A DNA stretch of 64,000 bases from Microcella daejeonensis. Lineage in GTDB: Bacteria; Actinomycetota; Actinomycetes; Actinomycetales; Microbacteriaceae. The DNA is taken from assembly GCF_026625045.1 (NCBI RefSeq), contig NZ_CP113089.1, positions 806,001 through 870,000 of the forward strand, in the 5' to 3' direction. Position 1 is the stretch's first letter. Each line of letters starts with the position of its first letter. Under the pieces are notes generated by a model. The model worked only from the letters and a program-made list of their open reading frames with translations, did not search any database and had not been told where the DNA came from. The position numbers and the translations under genes were made by a program. Positions 25,747-35,042 of the stretch are shown here, one piece after another.

Positions 25747-27816
25747 TCAGTCCTGCGACATGATCCACGCGAGCATGTAGGTGCGCGTGTTGCCGTCGTC
25801 GATGGACGACATCGGCAGGTCGCGCGCCGCCTCGAGAGCGAGCTCGGCCTGCTCCGGCCCGGCGAGGGACTGGTACATCAGCAGGTAGTCGGCGAACTGC
25901 GGGGCGGGGCCCGACTCGGTCGCCTCGGCGATGTTCTCGAGCACGCGGTCGGGGTCGGAGCCGAGGGAGGCCCCGGTGCCCGGGCGCATCGGGATGAGCT
26001 GGATGCCGAGGATGGCCGCCGGCTCCGGGCTGAACCAGGTGGCGTAGTCGCGCTTGCCGTCCCAGACGATGCCGACGACCGAGCGGTCGTAGGCGGCGAA
26101 GGGCTCGGCGGTGGTGTCGACGTTGGTCCAGTAGGTGCGGGCGGAGAGGGACTCGAGCGAGAGCATCCACGTCGCCTGCTCGGCGAGCGCCTCGTCGCCG
26201 GATGCTGACGCCCACAGGGCCACGCCTTGGTGCGCGGCGATGGCCTCCGAGCTCGACTCCTGGTTGTTGCCGTCGCCGAAGGGCGAGTAGCCCGAGGCCC
26301 ACGAGTGGCCCGAGTACGGGTCGAAGGCCCGCCAGTCGGCGAAGCGCTCGCCGCCGAAGCTCGCCACGTCGGCGGCCAGGAGGGTCGCCATCGGGCTCAG
26401 CTCCTCGAGCAGCGCGGCGTCGCCCTCGACCGCGATGGCCGCGGCGTAGAGGAAGTTGCCGTAGTGGAAGTGGTGGTCGTTGAACTCCTCCGAGCCGAAC
26501 GAGGGCGCGAGCCCGACCATGCCGCGCATGACCGGGTCGTAGAGGAAGCAGCGCTCCTCGCGCTGCTCGCAGCCGGCGGGGTCGAACCAGGTGCGCAGCT
26601 CCTCGGCGAGGCGCGTGCGCAGGCTCTGCTCGATCCCCTCCTCGCCGAGCTGGCCGGCGAGGGTGATGAGCGTCGCGATGCGCGCGAGCGCCTTGCCGCC
26701 GAAGTAGGTGTCGGCGGGCAGCGTGCCGAGCGAGCCCGCGTCGAGCTCGAGCTGCTCGGCGAGCTCGGCCCGCTCGGCGTCGTCGAGCGCGCTGAGATCG
26801 AGGGATGCCGCGGGCGCCACGGTCGGCGTCGTCGCGTCGACCCCGCCCGAGGCGGCGAGCGCCATCGGGCCGTAGACGGTCGTGTACGAGCCGACCGGGC
26901 TCGCGGTCTGCTCGCCGTGGTGCGGCAGGGTGCCGACGAGGGTCGGCGAGCCGTCCTCCGTCACGTAGCGGATGCCCGTGGAGACGCTCTCGTCGGCGGC
27001 GGCGTACTCGACCTCGACGTGGTCGAGCGGGCTGGCGGCCAGCGGAGCGAGCTCGGCGAGATCGCCGTCCGCCGGAACGGCCAGCCAGTTCGCGGTCGCG
27101 CCGGCGGGCAGCTCGACGGTCAGGCCGTCGGCGGAGACCGTCGCCTCGGGCGCGATGAGCGCGTAGTCGAGCCCGCCGACCGTGGCGAGGTGGATGCCCT
27201 CGCCGGCCCCGCTCGCGGCCTCGAGCGGCTCGCTCACCGTCAGCGAGTGCGCCGCCTCGGCGACGTACGAGACCACGGGCGATCCCCGGGCGATCGTCAC
27301 GCGCGCGACCGGCGCGTCGTCGGCGTCGAACTGGGTCGTCGTCACCGAGACCTCGTCGTACCGCGTCACCTCGGAGCGGTCGGAGCCGTTCTCGACGACG
27401 ATGTGCTCGGTCATCGCCCCGGCGATGAGGCCGGGCTGCGCGACGACGGTGGGCGCCCCGAAGGTGAACCCGGCCGCATCGAGCCGGAACGAGAGCGGCT
27501 GCGGGAACACCGGCATCGGATCCTCGTTCAGCACGAGGCCGCTGAACCAGCGGTTCGTCGGGGGCACGAGTCCCTCGGCGAGTCGCTCGAGCGGCGCCGC
27601 GGCGAGCGTGCGCTCGGGCACCTCGGCGAGCAGCGGCTCGGTCTGCGCGTCGGGCAGCACGACGGGCGTGCTGCCGCTGCGGGCGGGCGCCCCGTCGGGC
27701 GCCGGGCCGGCCGAGGCGCAGGCAGCCAGGGTCACGACGAGACCCGCGCCGACGACGAGCGGCAGCAGACGGGATGCGCGGGAGCGATGAGCGGATCGTT
27801 CGACGCGGGCGGTCAC
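25747..27816 (-). CDS. GH81 endo-beta-1,3-glucanase lipoprotein
   Basis: A 689-residue enzyme. A lipoprotein signal peptide ends LAAC, so the protein should be anchored on the outer face of the membrane. The N-terminal beta-sandwich starts with the family motif PPTNRWFSGLVLNEDPMPVFPQPLSF. The alpha/alpha barrel contains NDHHFHYGNFLYAAA (catalytic Asp) and DGNNQESSSEAIAAHQGVALW near residue 515 (catalytic Glu). GH81 enzymes cut beta-1,3-glucans such as curdlan and laminarin by an inverting mechanism. GTG start overlapping the HlyD-like stop, in an operon with a GT2 synthase. A role in trimming or releasing the polymer made by that synthase is inferred by analogy with BcsZ in cellulose operons. 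Confidence 0.93.
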   Translation of the reverse strand: MTARVERSAHRSRASRLLPLVVGAGLVVTLAACASAGPAPDGAPARSGSTPVVLPDAQTEPLLAEVPERTLAAAPLERLAEGLVPPTNRWFSGLVLNEDPMPVFPQPLSFRLDAAGFTFGAPTVVAQPGLIAGAMTEHIVVENGSDRSEVTRYDEVSVTTTQFDADDAPVARVTIARGSPVVSYVAEAAHSLTVSEPLEAASGAGEGIHLATVGGLDYALIAPEATVSADGLTVELPAGATANWLAVPADGDLAELAPLAASPLDHVEVEYAAADESVSTGIRYVTEDGSPTLVGTLPHHGEQTASPVGSYTTVYGPMALAASGGVDATTPTVAPAASLDLSALDDAERAELAEQLELDAGSLGTLPADTYFGGKALARIATLITLAGQLGEEGIEQSLRTRLAEELRTWFDPAGCEQREERCFLYDPVMRGMVGLAPSFGSEEFNDHHFHYGNFLYAAAIAVEGDAALLEELSPMATLLAADVASFGGERFADWRAFDPYSGHSWASGYSPFGDGNNQESSSEAIAAHQGVALWASASGDEALAEQATWMLSLESLSARTYWTNVDTTAEPFAAYDRSVVGIVWDGKRDYATWFSPEPAAILGIQLIPMRPGTGASLGSDPDRVLENIAEATESGPAPQFADYLLMYQSLAGPEQAELALEAARDLPMSSIDDGNTRTYMLAWIMSQD

Positions 27817-28556
27817 AGGGCCAGCGCTTCGCGCACGTCGCCGATGGCCGTGCGCGCGCCGTCGATCAGGCGGGCCAGCACGTCGTCGTTGCGCAGCTTC
27901 ATGGTCGCGGTCACCGGGGTGCCGGGCGTGACGAGCCCGTCGCGCTGCCCGAACTCCTCCTCGCTGATGGCGACGCCGACGGTCGCGATGGCGTCGCCCT
28001 CGGCGGTCGCGGCATCCACCGTCTCGACGACCCCGTTGATGACCTCGCCGTTCGGCAGGGTGATCTCGACGGGCGCGTCCTGCTCGATGCGGGCGAAGTC
28101 CTCGGGCGAGAGGCGGAACTCTGCCGAGACGAAGACCGTCTCGATCGCGGCGATGGTGGCGACGGCGCTGCCGGCGGGGGCGTAGCCGCCCTGCTGCACG
28201 CCGACCTCCTGCACGACGCCGGTCACGGCCGACTTGATCGTGAGGGTGCTGTCGCCGTTGACCTCGAACACGTCGCTCGAGTTGACGATGATGTCGTCGG
28301 CGAGATCGCGGGCCAGGTCGTTGCTCTGGATCATGGCGACGGGGTCGCCCGCGCGCACGAGGTCGCCGCGGGCGACGTACTGCTCGATGACGGCGCCGGC
28401 GTAGTCGGTGCCGACGTCGTACATGACGGCGTCGACCGAGGCGGTGGTCGTGGTGGCCTCGCCCTTGCGGTGCGAGAGCCCGATGGTCAGCGTCGCGACG
28501 AGCGCGACGACGCCGAGGAGCCCGAGGAGCAGGCGGATGCGGTTCTTCCAGGTCAT
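27813..28556 (-). CDS. HlyD/membrane-fusion-like partner of the GT2 synthase
   Basis: A 247-residue protein with one N-terminal membrane anchor (residues 6-26, IRLLLGLLGVVALVATLTIGL). A split lipoyl-like hairpin domain follows (YAGAVIEQYVARGDLVRAGDPV, then SAVTGVVQEVGVQQGGYAPAGSAVATI), and then a beta-barrel portion (EITLPNGEVINGVVE). It is much shorter than exporter HlyD proteins and lacks a long coiled coil. It resembles the BgsB-type partner of the bacterial mixed-linkage glucan synthase BgsA and similar adaptors of secreted polysaccharides. ATGA overlap with the upstream synthase and GTGA overlap with the downstream GH81 gene show one tight operon. Confidence 0.8.
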   Translation of the reverse strand: MTWKNRIRLLLGLLGVVALVATLTIGLSHRKGEATTTTASVDAVMYDVGTDYAGAVIEQYVARGDLVRAGDPVAMIQSNDLARDLADDIIVNSSDVFEVNGDSTLTIKSAVTGVVQEVGVQQGGYAPAGSAVATIAAIETVFVSAEFRLSPEDFARIEQDAPVEITLPNGEVINGVVETVDAATAEGDAIATVGVAISEEEFGQRDGLVTPGTPVTATMKLRNDDVLARLIDGARTAIGDVREALAL

Positions 28557-30310
28557 GATGCGACCTCCTTCTGAGTGGATGCGCGCCGGATGCGCGTGGA
28601 CTCCACCACCGCCGCAGCGATGAAGGCGCCGATGATGAGGGTGTTGGTGACGTTCCACCCGGTGGCGAGCGTGAGCGCGCCGTTGCCGTAGTCCTTGACG
28701 CCCGCCACGATCGAGGTGAGGAACAGGAAGACGAAGAACAGCGTCTGCGGGATCATGAAGTTGAAGGGCGAGCGGCGAGCGCGCTTGCCGCCCGTGACGT
28801 GCCAGGTCTGGCGGCGCCCGGTGATGACGTTGACGAGGGCGCGCAGGTAGATCGGGAACGAGACGGCCGCGAGCATGAGGGTCTCCCAGCGGAACGAGCC
28901 CATGGTGGCGAAGGCGAGCAGGATCTGCAGGCCGTAGAAGCCGAAGTAGTAGAGCAGCCACTGGCCGCCCGTGACGCTGAGGTCGACGGGGCGCAGATCG
29001 AAGTAGATCTCGAGCGCCGGCACGATGAGCAGCAGCAGCGGCACGATGCCGATGAGGTAGTGCGTGGCGGTCACCAGGTACTGGATGCGCTGATCGGCCG
29101 TGAGGCGCCGCTTCGGGTTGAGCGGGTTGCGGGTGAGCAGGATCTCGAATCCGCCGGTCGCCCAGCGCATCTGCTGCTTGGAGTAGTCCTCGATCGTCTC
29201 CGGGGCGTCGCCGACGGCGAGCGTGACGGGGATGTAGATCGACTTCCAGCCGCGCTCGTGCAGCATGAGCGAGGTCCAGACGTCCTCCGACTGCGAGTCG
29301 GTGTACATGCCGCCGACGTTGACGATGGCCTCGCGGCGGAAGATGACGTTCGTGCCGACGCAGAACGCCGCGTTGAAGCTGTTGCGGCCCGGCTGCACGA
29401 ATCGGTAGAAGAGCGACTGCATGAAGGCGGCGCCGCGGGCGATGAGGGTCGTGTCGTTGCCGTAGGACTGCGGCGTCTGCACGAAGGCGACCTTCTCGTC
29501 GACGAAGAACGGCACCGTCTCGAGCAGGAAGTCGGGCTCGGGCACGAAGTCGGCGTCGAAGATCGCGAAGTACTCGCCCGACGTCATGCTCAGCGCGTGG
29601 TTGACGTTGCCGGCCTTGGCGCCGTTGCTGCTGAGGCGGCGCACGTAGCGCGCGCCGATGCGCCCGGCGAGGTCGCGCACCTCGTCCGAGCGGCCGTCGT
29701 CGAGGATCCAGGTGAGGTGCTCGCCGTGCATGGCGACCGCGGCGCGCGCCGTGCGCTCGATGGTCTCGAGCGGCTCGCCGTAGACGGTGATGAAGACGTC
29801 GACCGAGACGGGGGCGCCCTGCAGGTGCATGGCGGCGCTCTGCGGCGTCTTCGTGATCGCGTCGGGGCCGTCCAGCCCGTCGGCGAGCAGCCGCTCCTGC
29901 GCCTGGTGGAACGCGAAGTCGCGCGGATCCTTGCCGCCGGAGAGGATCGTCCAGAGCGTGACGAGCGCGTGGCTGATGAGCACGACCTCGGCGACGATGA
30001 CCAGGATGTACGGCAGCCAGTCGCCGCGGTTCGCCGGGTTCAGCAGGAACGCGGTGTACGCGAGCGCGCCGAGGAGCGCGAGCAGGATGAACAGCAGCAC
30101 CGAGGGCGAGCTGATCGAGGAGTTCTCGGGCGCGTGGGCGACCTGGTCGTCGACCGTGTAGCGCCGCGAGCTGCGGGTGCTGATCGGTCCGGTGCCGCGG
30201 ATCGGGCCCGCGGGGGCGGCGCTCGGCGTCGGAGGACGCGGGGCGTCGATCGTCGGGGCGGCGTGCTGGGGCGAGCGCGTGCGCGCATCACCATCGAGTG
30301 TTCGGGTCAC
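28553..30310 (-). CDS. Processive family-2 glycosyltransferase (cellulose/curdlan/BgsA-like beta-glucan synthase)
   Basis: A 585-residue membrane enzyme. The N-terminal 60 residues are disordered. Two helices (about 70-125) precede the cytosolic GT-A domain. Catalytic motifs are in order: DVFITVYGE and WILDDG (about 204), FDADF (about 252), SED replacing the usual TED (about 341), and QQMRW of the processive QxxRW type (about 380). Four or five more helices follow. There is no PilZ domain at the C terminus, so direct c-di-GMP control as in BcsA is not visible. The GTG at 30310 has a weak GAGAA site that lies inside a hairpin. The product is predicted to be a beta-glucan; linkage is inferred from the GH81 partner. 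Confidence 0.88.
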   Translation of the reverse strand: MTRTLDGDARTRSPQHAAPTIDAPRPPTPSAAPAGPIRGTGPISTRSSRRYTVDDQVAHAPENSSISSPSVLLFILLALLGALAYTAFLLNPANRGDWLPYILVIVAEVVLISHALVTLWTILSGGKDPRDFAFHQAQERLLADGLDGPDAITKTPQSAAMHLQGAPVSVDVFITVYGEPLETIERTARAAVAMHGEHLTWILDDGRSDEVRDLAGRIGARYVRRLSSNGAKAGNVNHALSMTSGEYFAIFDADFVPEPDFLLETVPFFVDEKVAFVQTPQSYGNDTTLIARGAAFMQSLFYRFVQPGRNSFNAAFCVGTNVIFRREAIVNVGGMYTDSQSEDVWTSLMLHERGWKSIYIPVTLAVGDAPETIEDYSKQQMRWATGGFEILLTRNPLNPKRRLTADQRIQYLVTATHYLIGIVPLLLLIVPALEIYFDLRPVDLSVTGGQWLLYYFGFYGLQILLAFATMGSFRWETLMLAAVSFPIYLRALVNVITGRRQTWHVTGGKRARRSPFNFMIPQTLFFVFLFLTSIVAGVKDYGNGALTLATGWNVTNTLIIGAFIAAAVVESTRIRRASTQKEVAS

Positions 30311-30316
30311 TGATGT

Positions 30317-30419
30317 TCTCTTTCGCTGGGTGGCGAAGAGACGGCTGCGCTGGCGGCTCACGGAGCGCCCTGGGAGATGGGTACGGGCGCTGAGGGGGTG
30401 CCGCGGATGGGTGTCCGCG
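30317..30419 (-). promoter_or_regulatory. Structured leader of the glucan synthase operon: three hairpins with ACCCA loops
   Basis: On the minus strand, three successive stems precede the GTG at 30310. 30419-30402 has 6-bp arms and loop CACCCA. 30391-30364 has 7-bp arms AGCGCCC/GGGCGCT and a 14-base loop containing ACCCA. 30341-30317 has a 9-bp stem with one bulged base and loop CACCCA. The last stem includes the AAAGAGA sequence that should serve as ribosome-binding site. Repetition of one loop sequence and occlusion of the start region suggest post-transcriptional control; the ligand is unknown. Confidence 0.45.
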
Positions 30420-30521
30420 AGCCCTAAGAGTGACACAGACCGGTCAGGCCGTCTAGACCGCGTTGCGCCGGCGCACAGGTTCTGCGCATGCGCGGTCCAC
30501 GCTCGTCCGGCCCTCCCGGCC

Positions 30522-30527
30522 TAGACT
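30522..30527 (+). promoter_or_regulatory. -10 box TAGACT for the SGNH hydrolase operon
   Basis: TAGACT ends eight bases before the GTG at 30536, predicting a leaderless transcript. The same hexamer precedes purS (34029). No convincing -35 is visible. Confidence 0.5.
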
Positions 30528-30535
30528 CGCGCCTC

Positions 30536-31318
30536 GTGAACGACGCGCGCCACGCCCCGCACATCCCTGCCCTCGCGCTGCGTCTCAGCCGCGCCGCGGC
30601 GGTGCTCCGCGGCGCCGTGATCCTGCGTCAAGGGCGGCGTCTGCGGCGGGAGACCCCGCGGCTCCCGGATGCTCCCGGCCCGTGGCTCGGCGCGGCCGAG
30701 GGCGACGGCGAACCCCTGCACCTGCTCGTGCTCGGCGACTCCACGGCGGCCGGCGTCGGGGTCGACCACGCCGAGCTGGGACTCGGCGGACGGCTCGCCG
30801 AGGCGATCGCCGCGCGCACCGGCCGCGCCGTGTCGTGGCGCGCCCACGGCCGCAACGGCGCGACGGCGAGCGATCTCGTGCGCGGGCATCTCGCGGCCGC
30901 GCTCGACGGGCCCGTCGACGTCCTGTTCCTGACGGTGGGGGCGAACGACGCGCTCGCCCTGCGGAGCGCTCGGGCGTTCCGGCGGGATGTGCGGCGCATC
31001 CTGCGGGCGACGCGGGAGCGGCATCCCGCCTCGATCGTGCTCATGTCGTCGCTGCCCGCGTTCTTCCGGTTCTCGCTGCTGCCCGAGCCCCTGCGCGGCA
31101 CCCTCTACCGGCACTCGCGATCGCTCGAGGCCGCCGCGCGCACGATCGTCGACGCCGAGCGCGAGGCCCGCATGTCGCCGCCCCCGCCCCCGTACACGGA
31201 GGGCTTCTTCGCGAGCGACGAGTTCCACCCCAGCGCGCTCGGCTACCGCGACTGGGCCGAGTTCGCCGTCGACGACGCCGAGGAGGCGGGCCTGCTCGCA
31301 CGGTGGGGCGGCGCGTGA
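30536..31318 (+). CDS. SGNH/GDSL-family hydrolase
   Basis: A 260-residue esterase-like protein. Block I is LLVLGDSTAAGVG (nucleophile Ser, residues about 67-70). Block II is HGRNGATASDL. Block III is TVGANDALAL, and block V is DEFHPSALGYRDWA with the catalytic His. No signal peptide is evident, although residues 10-35 are basic and amphipathic. Substrate unknown; relatives deacetylate or de-esterify sugars and lipids. The GTG at 30536 follows the leaderless promoter. The stop overlaps the next start (GTGA), opening a three-gene operon. Confidence 0.88.
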   Translation: MNDARHAPHIPALALRLSRAAAVLRGAVILRQGRRLRRETPRLPDAPGPWLGAAEGDGEPLHLLVLGDSTAAGVGVDHAELGLGGRLAEAIAARTGRAVSWRAHGRNGATASDLVRGHLAAALDGPVDVLFLTVGANDALALRSARAFRRDVRRILRATRERHPASIVLMSSLPAFFRFSLLPEPLRGTLYRHSRSLEAAARTIVDAEREARMSPPPPPYTEGFFASDEFHPSALGYRDWAEFAVDDAEEAGLLARWGGA

Positions 31319-32199
31319 GCGACGAGAGCGGGGCGGCGCTCGTCGCGGGCGGCTCGGTTCCCGCGGGGGCCCTGCACGTCGAGAGCGAGGGGCCGACGGA
31401 TGCGCGCACGATCGTCTTCCTGCACGGCGGCAGCGTCTCGGGGTGGATGTGGGCGCCGCAGCGCGCGGGACTCCAGGAGTTCCACCACCTCGTGCCCGAT
31501 CTGCCCGGATACGGCGGCAGCAGGGAGGTGCCGTGGCGCACGATCGTGGAGACGGCCGATCGCGTCGCCGACGTCATCCGCGACCGCGCGCATCTCGACG
31601 AGGACGGGCGCGCCCGCGCCGACGTGGTCGGGCTCTCGCTCGGAGCGCTCGTGGGGGCCGTGCTCGCGAGCCGGCATCCCGAGCTCGTACGCAGCGCGCT
31701 GCTCACCGGAGCGCCCCTGCGCGGGCTCGGCCTTGTCATGTCGTGGCTCAGCCGCGTGCAGCTGCGCCTCTGGAGCACGGCCGCGTACTGGCGCACCCGC
31801 GGCCGCCACTACCGCGTGCCCTCCGAGGCGATGGCCGGCTTCATCGAGTCGGGCATCGGGATCGACCCGAGCAGCGCGCGGCGGGTCGTGCATCAGGTGA
31901 ACGAGGGCATCGAGCCGATGCTGCCGGCGGTCGCCGACGCTCCGGTGCCTCTCCTGGGCCTCGCCGGCGCGCGCGAGTCGCGCCGCATCCGCTCCGCGCT
32001 CGGGGCGATCGCCGAGGCTCCGCGCAGCACCGTGCGTCTGGCGCCGCGCATGCATCACCTGTGGAATCTGGAGGACCCGGCCCTGTTCACCGAGGTGGTG
32101 CGGGCGTGGGTCGCGCAGGGCGCCGTGCACGCGCGGCTCGAGCCCGTGCCGCGCGCACTGCTGCGGCCTCCGCGGCGCGGGCGATCGGGGCGGTCGTGA
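31315..32199 (+). CDS. Alpha/beta-hydrolase
   Basis: A 294-residue alpha/beta-hydrolase. The oxyanion HG motif is FLHGGSVSGWMW near residue 38. The nucleophile elbow is VVGLSLGALVG near residue 105. The acidic residue probably lies near 230, and the catalytic His is in RMHHLWNLEDP near residue 248. The cap region is WSTAAYWRTRGRHYRVP. Substrate cannot be predicted. GTG start in the stop codon of the SGNH hydrolase gene; its own stop overlaps the kinase gene. The C-terminal 20 residues are basic. Confidence 0.87.
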   Translation: MSDESGAALVAGGSVPAGALHVESEGPTDARTIVFLHGGSVSGWMWAPQRAGLQEFHHLVPDLPGYGGSREVPWRTIVETADRVADVIRDRAHLDEDGRARADVVGLSLGALVGAVLASRHPELVRSALLTGAPLRGLGLVMSWLSRVQLRLWSTAAYWRTRGRHYRVPSEAMAGFIESGIGIDPSSARRVVHQVNEGIEPMLPAVADAPVPLLGLAGARESRRIRSALGAIAEAPRSTVRLAPRMHHLWNLEDPALFTEVVRAWVAQGAVHARLEPVPRALLRPPRRGRSGRS

Positions 32200-32831
32200 C
32201 CGGGCATCCCCTCGCCGACGTCGAGGCGCTCGCGGCCGTCATCGACGGGATGCACGCCCGCACCCCGCGCGCCCGGCGCCTGCTCGTCGGCATCGCCGGA
32301 GCGCCCGGCGCCGGCAAGTCGACCGTCGCCGCGCGGCTCGCCGCCGCCCTGCCCGCCTCGGTGGTGCTGCCGATGGACGGGTTCCACCTGCCGCAGGCCC
32401 GGCTCGTCGCGCTCGGGCGCCGCGACCGCATGGGCGCTCCCGACACCTTCGACGTCGCCGCGTTCATCGCCCTGCTGAGCGCCCTGCGCCGCGACGACGG
32501 CGCCACGGTGCCCGCGCCCGACTTCGACCGCGCGATCGAGGAGCCGGTGCCCGGGGCGATCGCGATCGGGCCGGATGCCCGCACCGTGATCGTCGAGGGC
32601 AACTACCTGCTGCACGAGGCCGACGGCTGGCAGCCCGTCGCGGGCCTGCTCGACGTCACCGTCGCGCTGCACCTCGACGACCCCACCCGGCGGGCGCGGC
32701 TCGTGGCCCGCCACGTGGCGCACGGCAAGACGCCGGCCGGGGCCGAGGCCTGGGTGGCGGGCCCCGACGAGGCCAACGCCCGGCTCATCGCCGCAGGGCT
32801 GGATCGCGCCGACTACTCGCTCTCGGGCTGA
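32196..32831 (+). CDS. Nucleoside/sugar kinase-like P-loop protein
   Basis: A 211-residue P-loop kinase of the uridine-kinase/phosphoribulokinase-like group. The Walker A is GIAGAPGAGKSTVAARL near residue 36. The DxF/H motif LPMDGFHLPQARL is near residue 62. The Walker B-like strand is TVIVEGNYLLHEADGW, and an Arg-rich lid follows (TRRARLVARHVAHGKTP). Annotated relatives include FrcK, a putative fructose kinase; the true substrate is uncertain. It is the third gene of the operon (GTGA overlap). Its 3' end overlaps the convergent MscS gene by 19 bases. Confidence 0.85.
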   Translation: MTGHPLADVEALAAVIDGMHARTPRARRLLVGIAGAPGAGKSTVAARLAAALPASVVLPMDGFHLPQARLVALGRRDRMGAPDTFDVAAFIALLSALRRDDGATVPAPDFDRAIEEPVPGAIAIGPDARTVIVEGNYLLHEADGWQPVAGLLDVTVALHLDDPTRRARLVARHVAHGKTPAGAEAWVAGPDEANARLIAAGLDRADYSLSG

Positions 32832-33928
32832 GCCTCGCCGCTCGGCTCGGGCTCGGTCTCGCGCAGCGGCCGCACCAGCACGGGCGCCGCCTCCTCCAGC
32901 CGCTGCACCGGCATGGCCTCGGGCGCGTGATCGCGCACCCAGGCGACGAGCTTCTCGCGCACGAGCACCTGCAGATCCCAGAGCTGCCCCGAGTCGGCGG
33001 CCGAGATGAGCGCGCGCGCCCGCACCATGCCGCCCGTGGCGTCGACGATCTGGATGTTCGACACCGCGCCGTTCCACAGCGGCGTCTCGGCGAGCACGCG
33101 ATCGAGCTCGGCGCGCAGGCCCTCGACGTCGACGCGCCAGTCGAGGTCGAGCACGACGGGGCCCATGAGGTCGGCCGTCGTGCGGGTCCAGTTCTGGAAC
33201 GGCGTCGTCGTGAAGTACGTGCTCGGCAGCACCATGCGGCGCTGATCCCAGATGCGCACGACCACGTACGTCAGCGTGATCTCCTCGATGCGCCCGAACT
33301 CGCCCTCGACGATGACGACGTCGTCGACGCGGATGGCGTCGGAGAAGGCCAGCTGCATGCCGGCGAAGAGGTTGGCGAGCGTCGACTGCGCGGCGAGACC
33401 GGCGACGACCGAGGCGAGACCGGCCGAGGCCAGCAGGCTCGCCCCCACCGCCTCGGCCCCGTCGAAGGTCAGCAGGATGGAGCCGATCGCGACCACGCCG
33501 ATGACGACGAGGGCGAGGCGCTTGAGGATGAGCAGCTGGGTGCGCATGCGCCGGGCGACGCGGTTGTCGGCCGCCGAGATGTCGTAGCGGCCCGTGGTGC
33601 GCTCGAAGGCCAGCGTGACGCCGGCGGCGACGACCCAGGCGCCCGCGGCGATGACGAGGATGCGGAGGAGCTGGTCGAGCACGGGCATCCAGTCGCGCAG
33701 GGGGAAGGTCAGGGCGACCGCCACCCACAGCGCGATGAGGGCGAGCAGCAGGCGCAGTCGGCGCCGCAGCGGCCCGAGCGTCGCGTAGACGCCCGGTCGG
33801 CGGCGGGCGACCACGCGGGCCGCGAGGGCCACGGTCGCGACGATGAGCACGACGATGACGAGGGCGATGACGACGGCGAGGCCGAAGCCCGTCCAGCTGC
33901 GCCAGACGAAGGAGTCGAAGAGGGGCAT
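32813..33928 (-). CDS. MscS-family mechanosensitive channel
   Basis: A 371-residue small-conductance mechanosensitive channel. Five or so hydrophobic segments occupy residues 15-165, including the Gly/Ala-rich pore helix GASLLASAGLASVVAGLAAQSTLANLFAG near residue 185. The cytosolic beta domain follows (IRVDDVVIVEGEFGRIEEITLTYVVVRIWDQRRMVLPSTYF), then the alpha/beta domain ending DHAPEAMPVQRLEE. Such channels open on osmotic downshock. ATG start. Divergent from purS and converging on the kinase gene with a 19-bp overlap of coding ends. Confidence 0.93.
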   Translation of the reverse strand: MPLFDSFVWRSWTGFGLAVVIALVIVVLIVATVALAARVVARRRPGVYATLGPLRRRLRLLLALIALWVAVALTFPLRDWMPVLDQLLRILVIAAGAWVVAAGVTLAFERTTGRYDISAADNRVARRMRTQLLILKRLALVVIGVVAIGSILLTFDGAEAVGASLLASAGLASVVAGLAAQSTLANLFAGMQLAFSDAIRVDDVVIVEGEFGRIEEITLTYVVVRIWDQRRMVLPSTYFTTTPFQNWTRTTADLMGPVVLDLDWRVDVEGLRAELDRVLAETPLWNGAVSNIQIVDATGGMVRARALISAADSGQLWDLQVLVREKLVAWVRDHAPEAMPVQRLEEAAPVLVRPLRETEPEPSGEAQPESE

Positions 33929-34028
33929 GGTGCCTTCCGGTCGGGGGCGGGGCAGCGCCCGAGGCTACCGTCGAGCGCGGGCCGCCGCGACCCGGACGGT
34001 GCGCGGATGAGCAGGGGCGGGGCGCGAC

Positions 34029-34034
34029 TAGACT
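34029..34034 (+). promoter_or_regulatory. -10 box of the purSQ operon
   Basis: TAGACT lies 40 bases before the purS GTG. A CCGGGGAG ribosome-binding site follows at about 34061-34068, so this message has a short leader, unlike the leaderless genes. Confidence 0.45.
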
Positions 34035-34074
34035 GACGGGCATCCACTTTTCTGACGTACCCGGGGAGTCATCC

Positions 34075-34346
34075 GTGCCCACCATCGTCGTCGAGGTCAT
34101 GCCGAAGGCCGAGCTGCTCGACCCGGCCGGCAAGGCCGTCACCGGGGCCCTGCACCGCCTGGGCCACTCCAGCATCGCCGAGGTGCGCATCGGCAAGCGC
34201 TTCGAGCTGCGGGTCGACGGCGAGGTCGACGCCGAGCTGCTGACGCAGGTCGAGGAGGTCGCCGCCGACATGCTCGCGAACGGCGTCATCGAGGACGTCA
34301 TCGACGTACGCGTCGAGGGCGCGGGCGCGGCGGGCGAGACGCACTG

Positions 34347-34347
<1 letters not shown>
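34075..34347 (+). CDS. purS: Phosphoribosylformylglycinamidine synthase subunit PurS
   Basis: A 90-residue dimeric bridging subunit of FGAM synthase. Motifs: VEVMPKAELLDPAGKAVTGALHRLGH and VRIGKRFEL, typical of PurS. It holds PurL and PurQ together for the fourth purine step. GTG start at 34075 with a GGGGAG site. Its TGA overlaps the purQ ATG by one base. purL follows 3.2 kb downstream, separated by three other genes. Confidence 0.95.
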
Positions 34348-35038
<691 letters not shown>

Positions 35039-35042
<4 letters not shown>

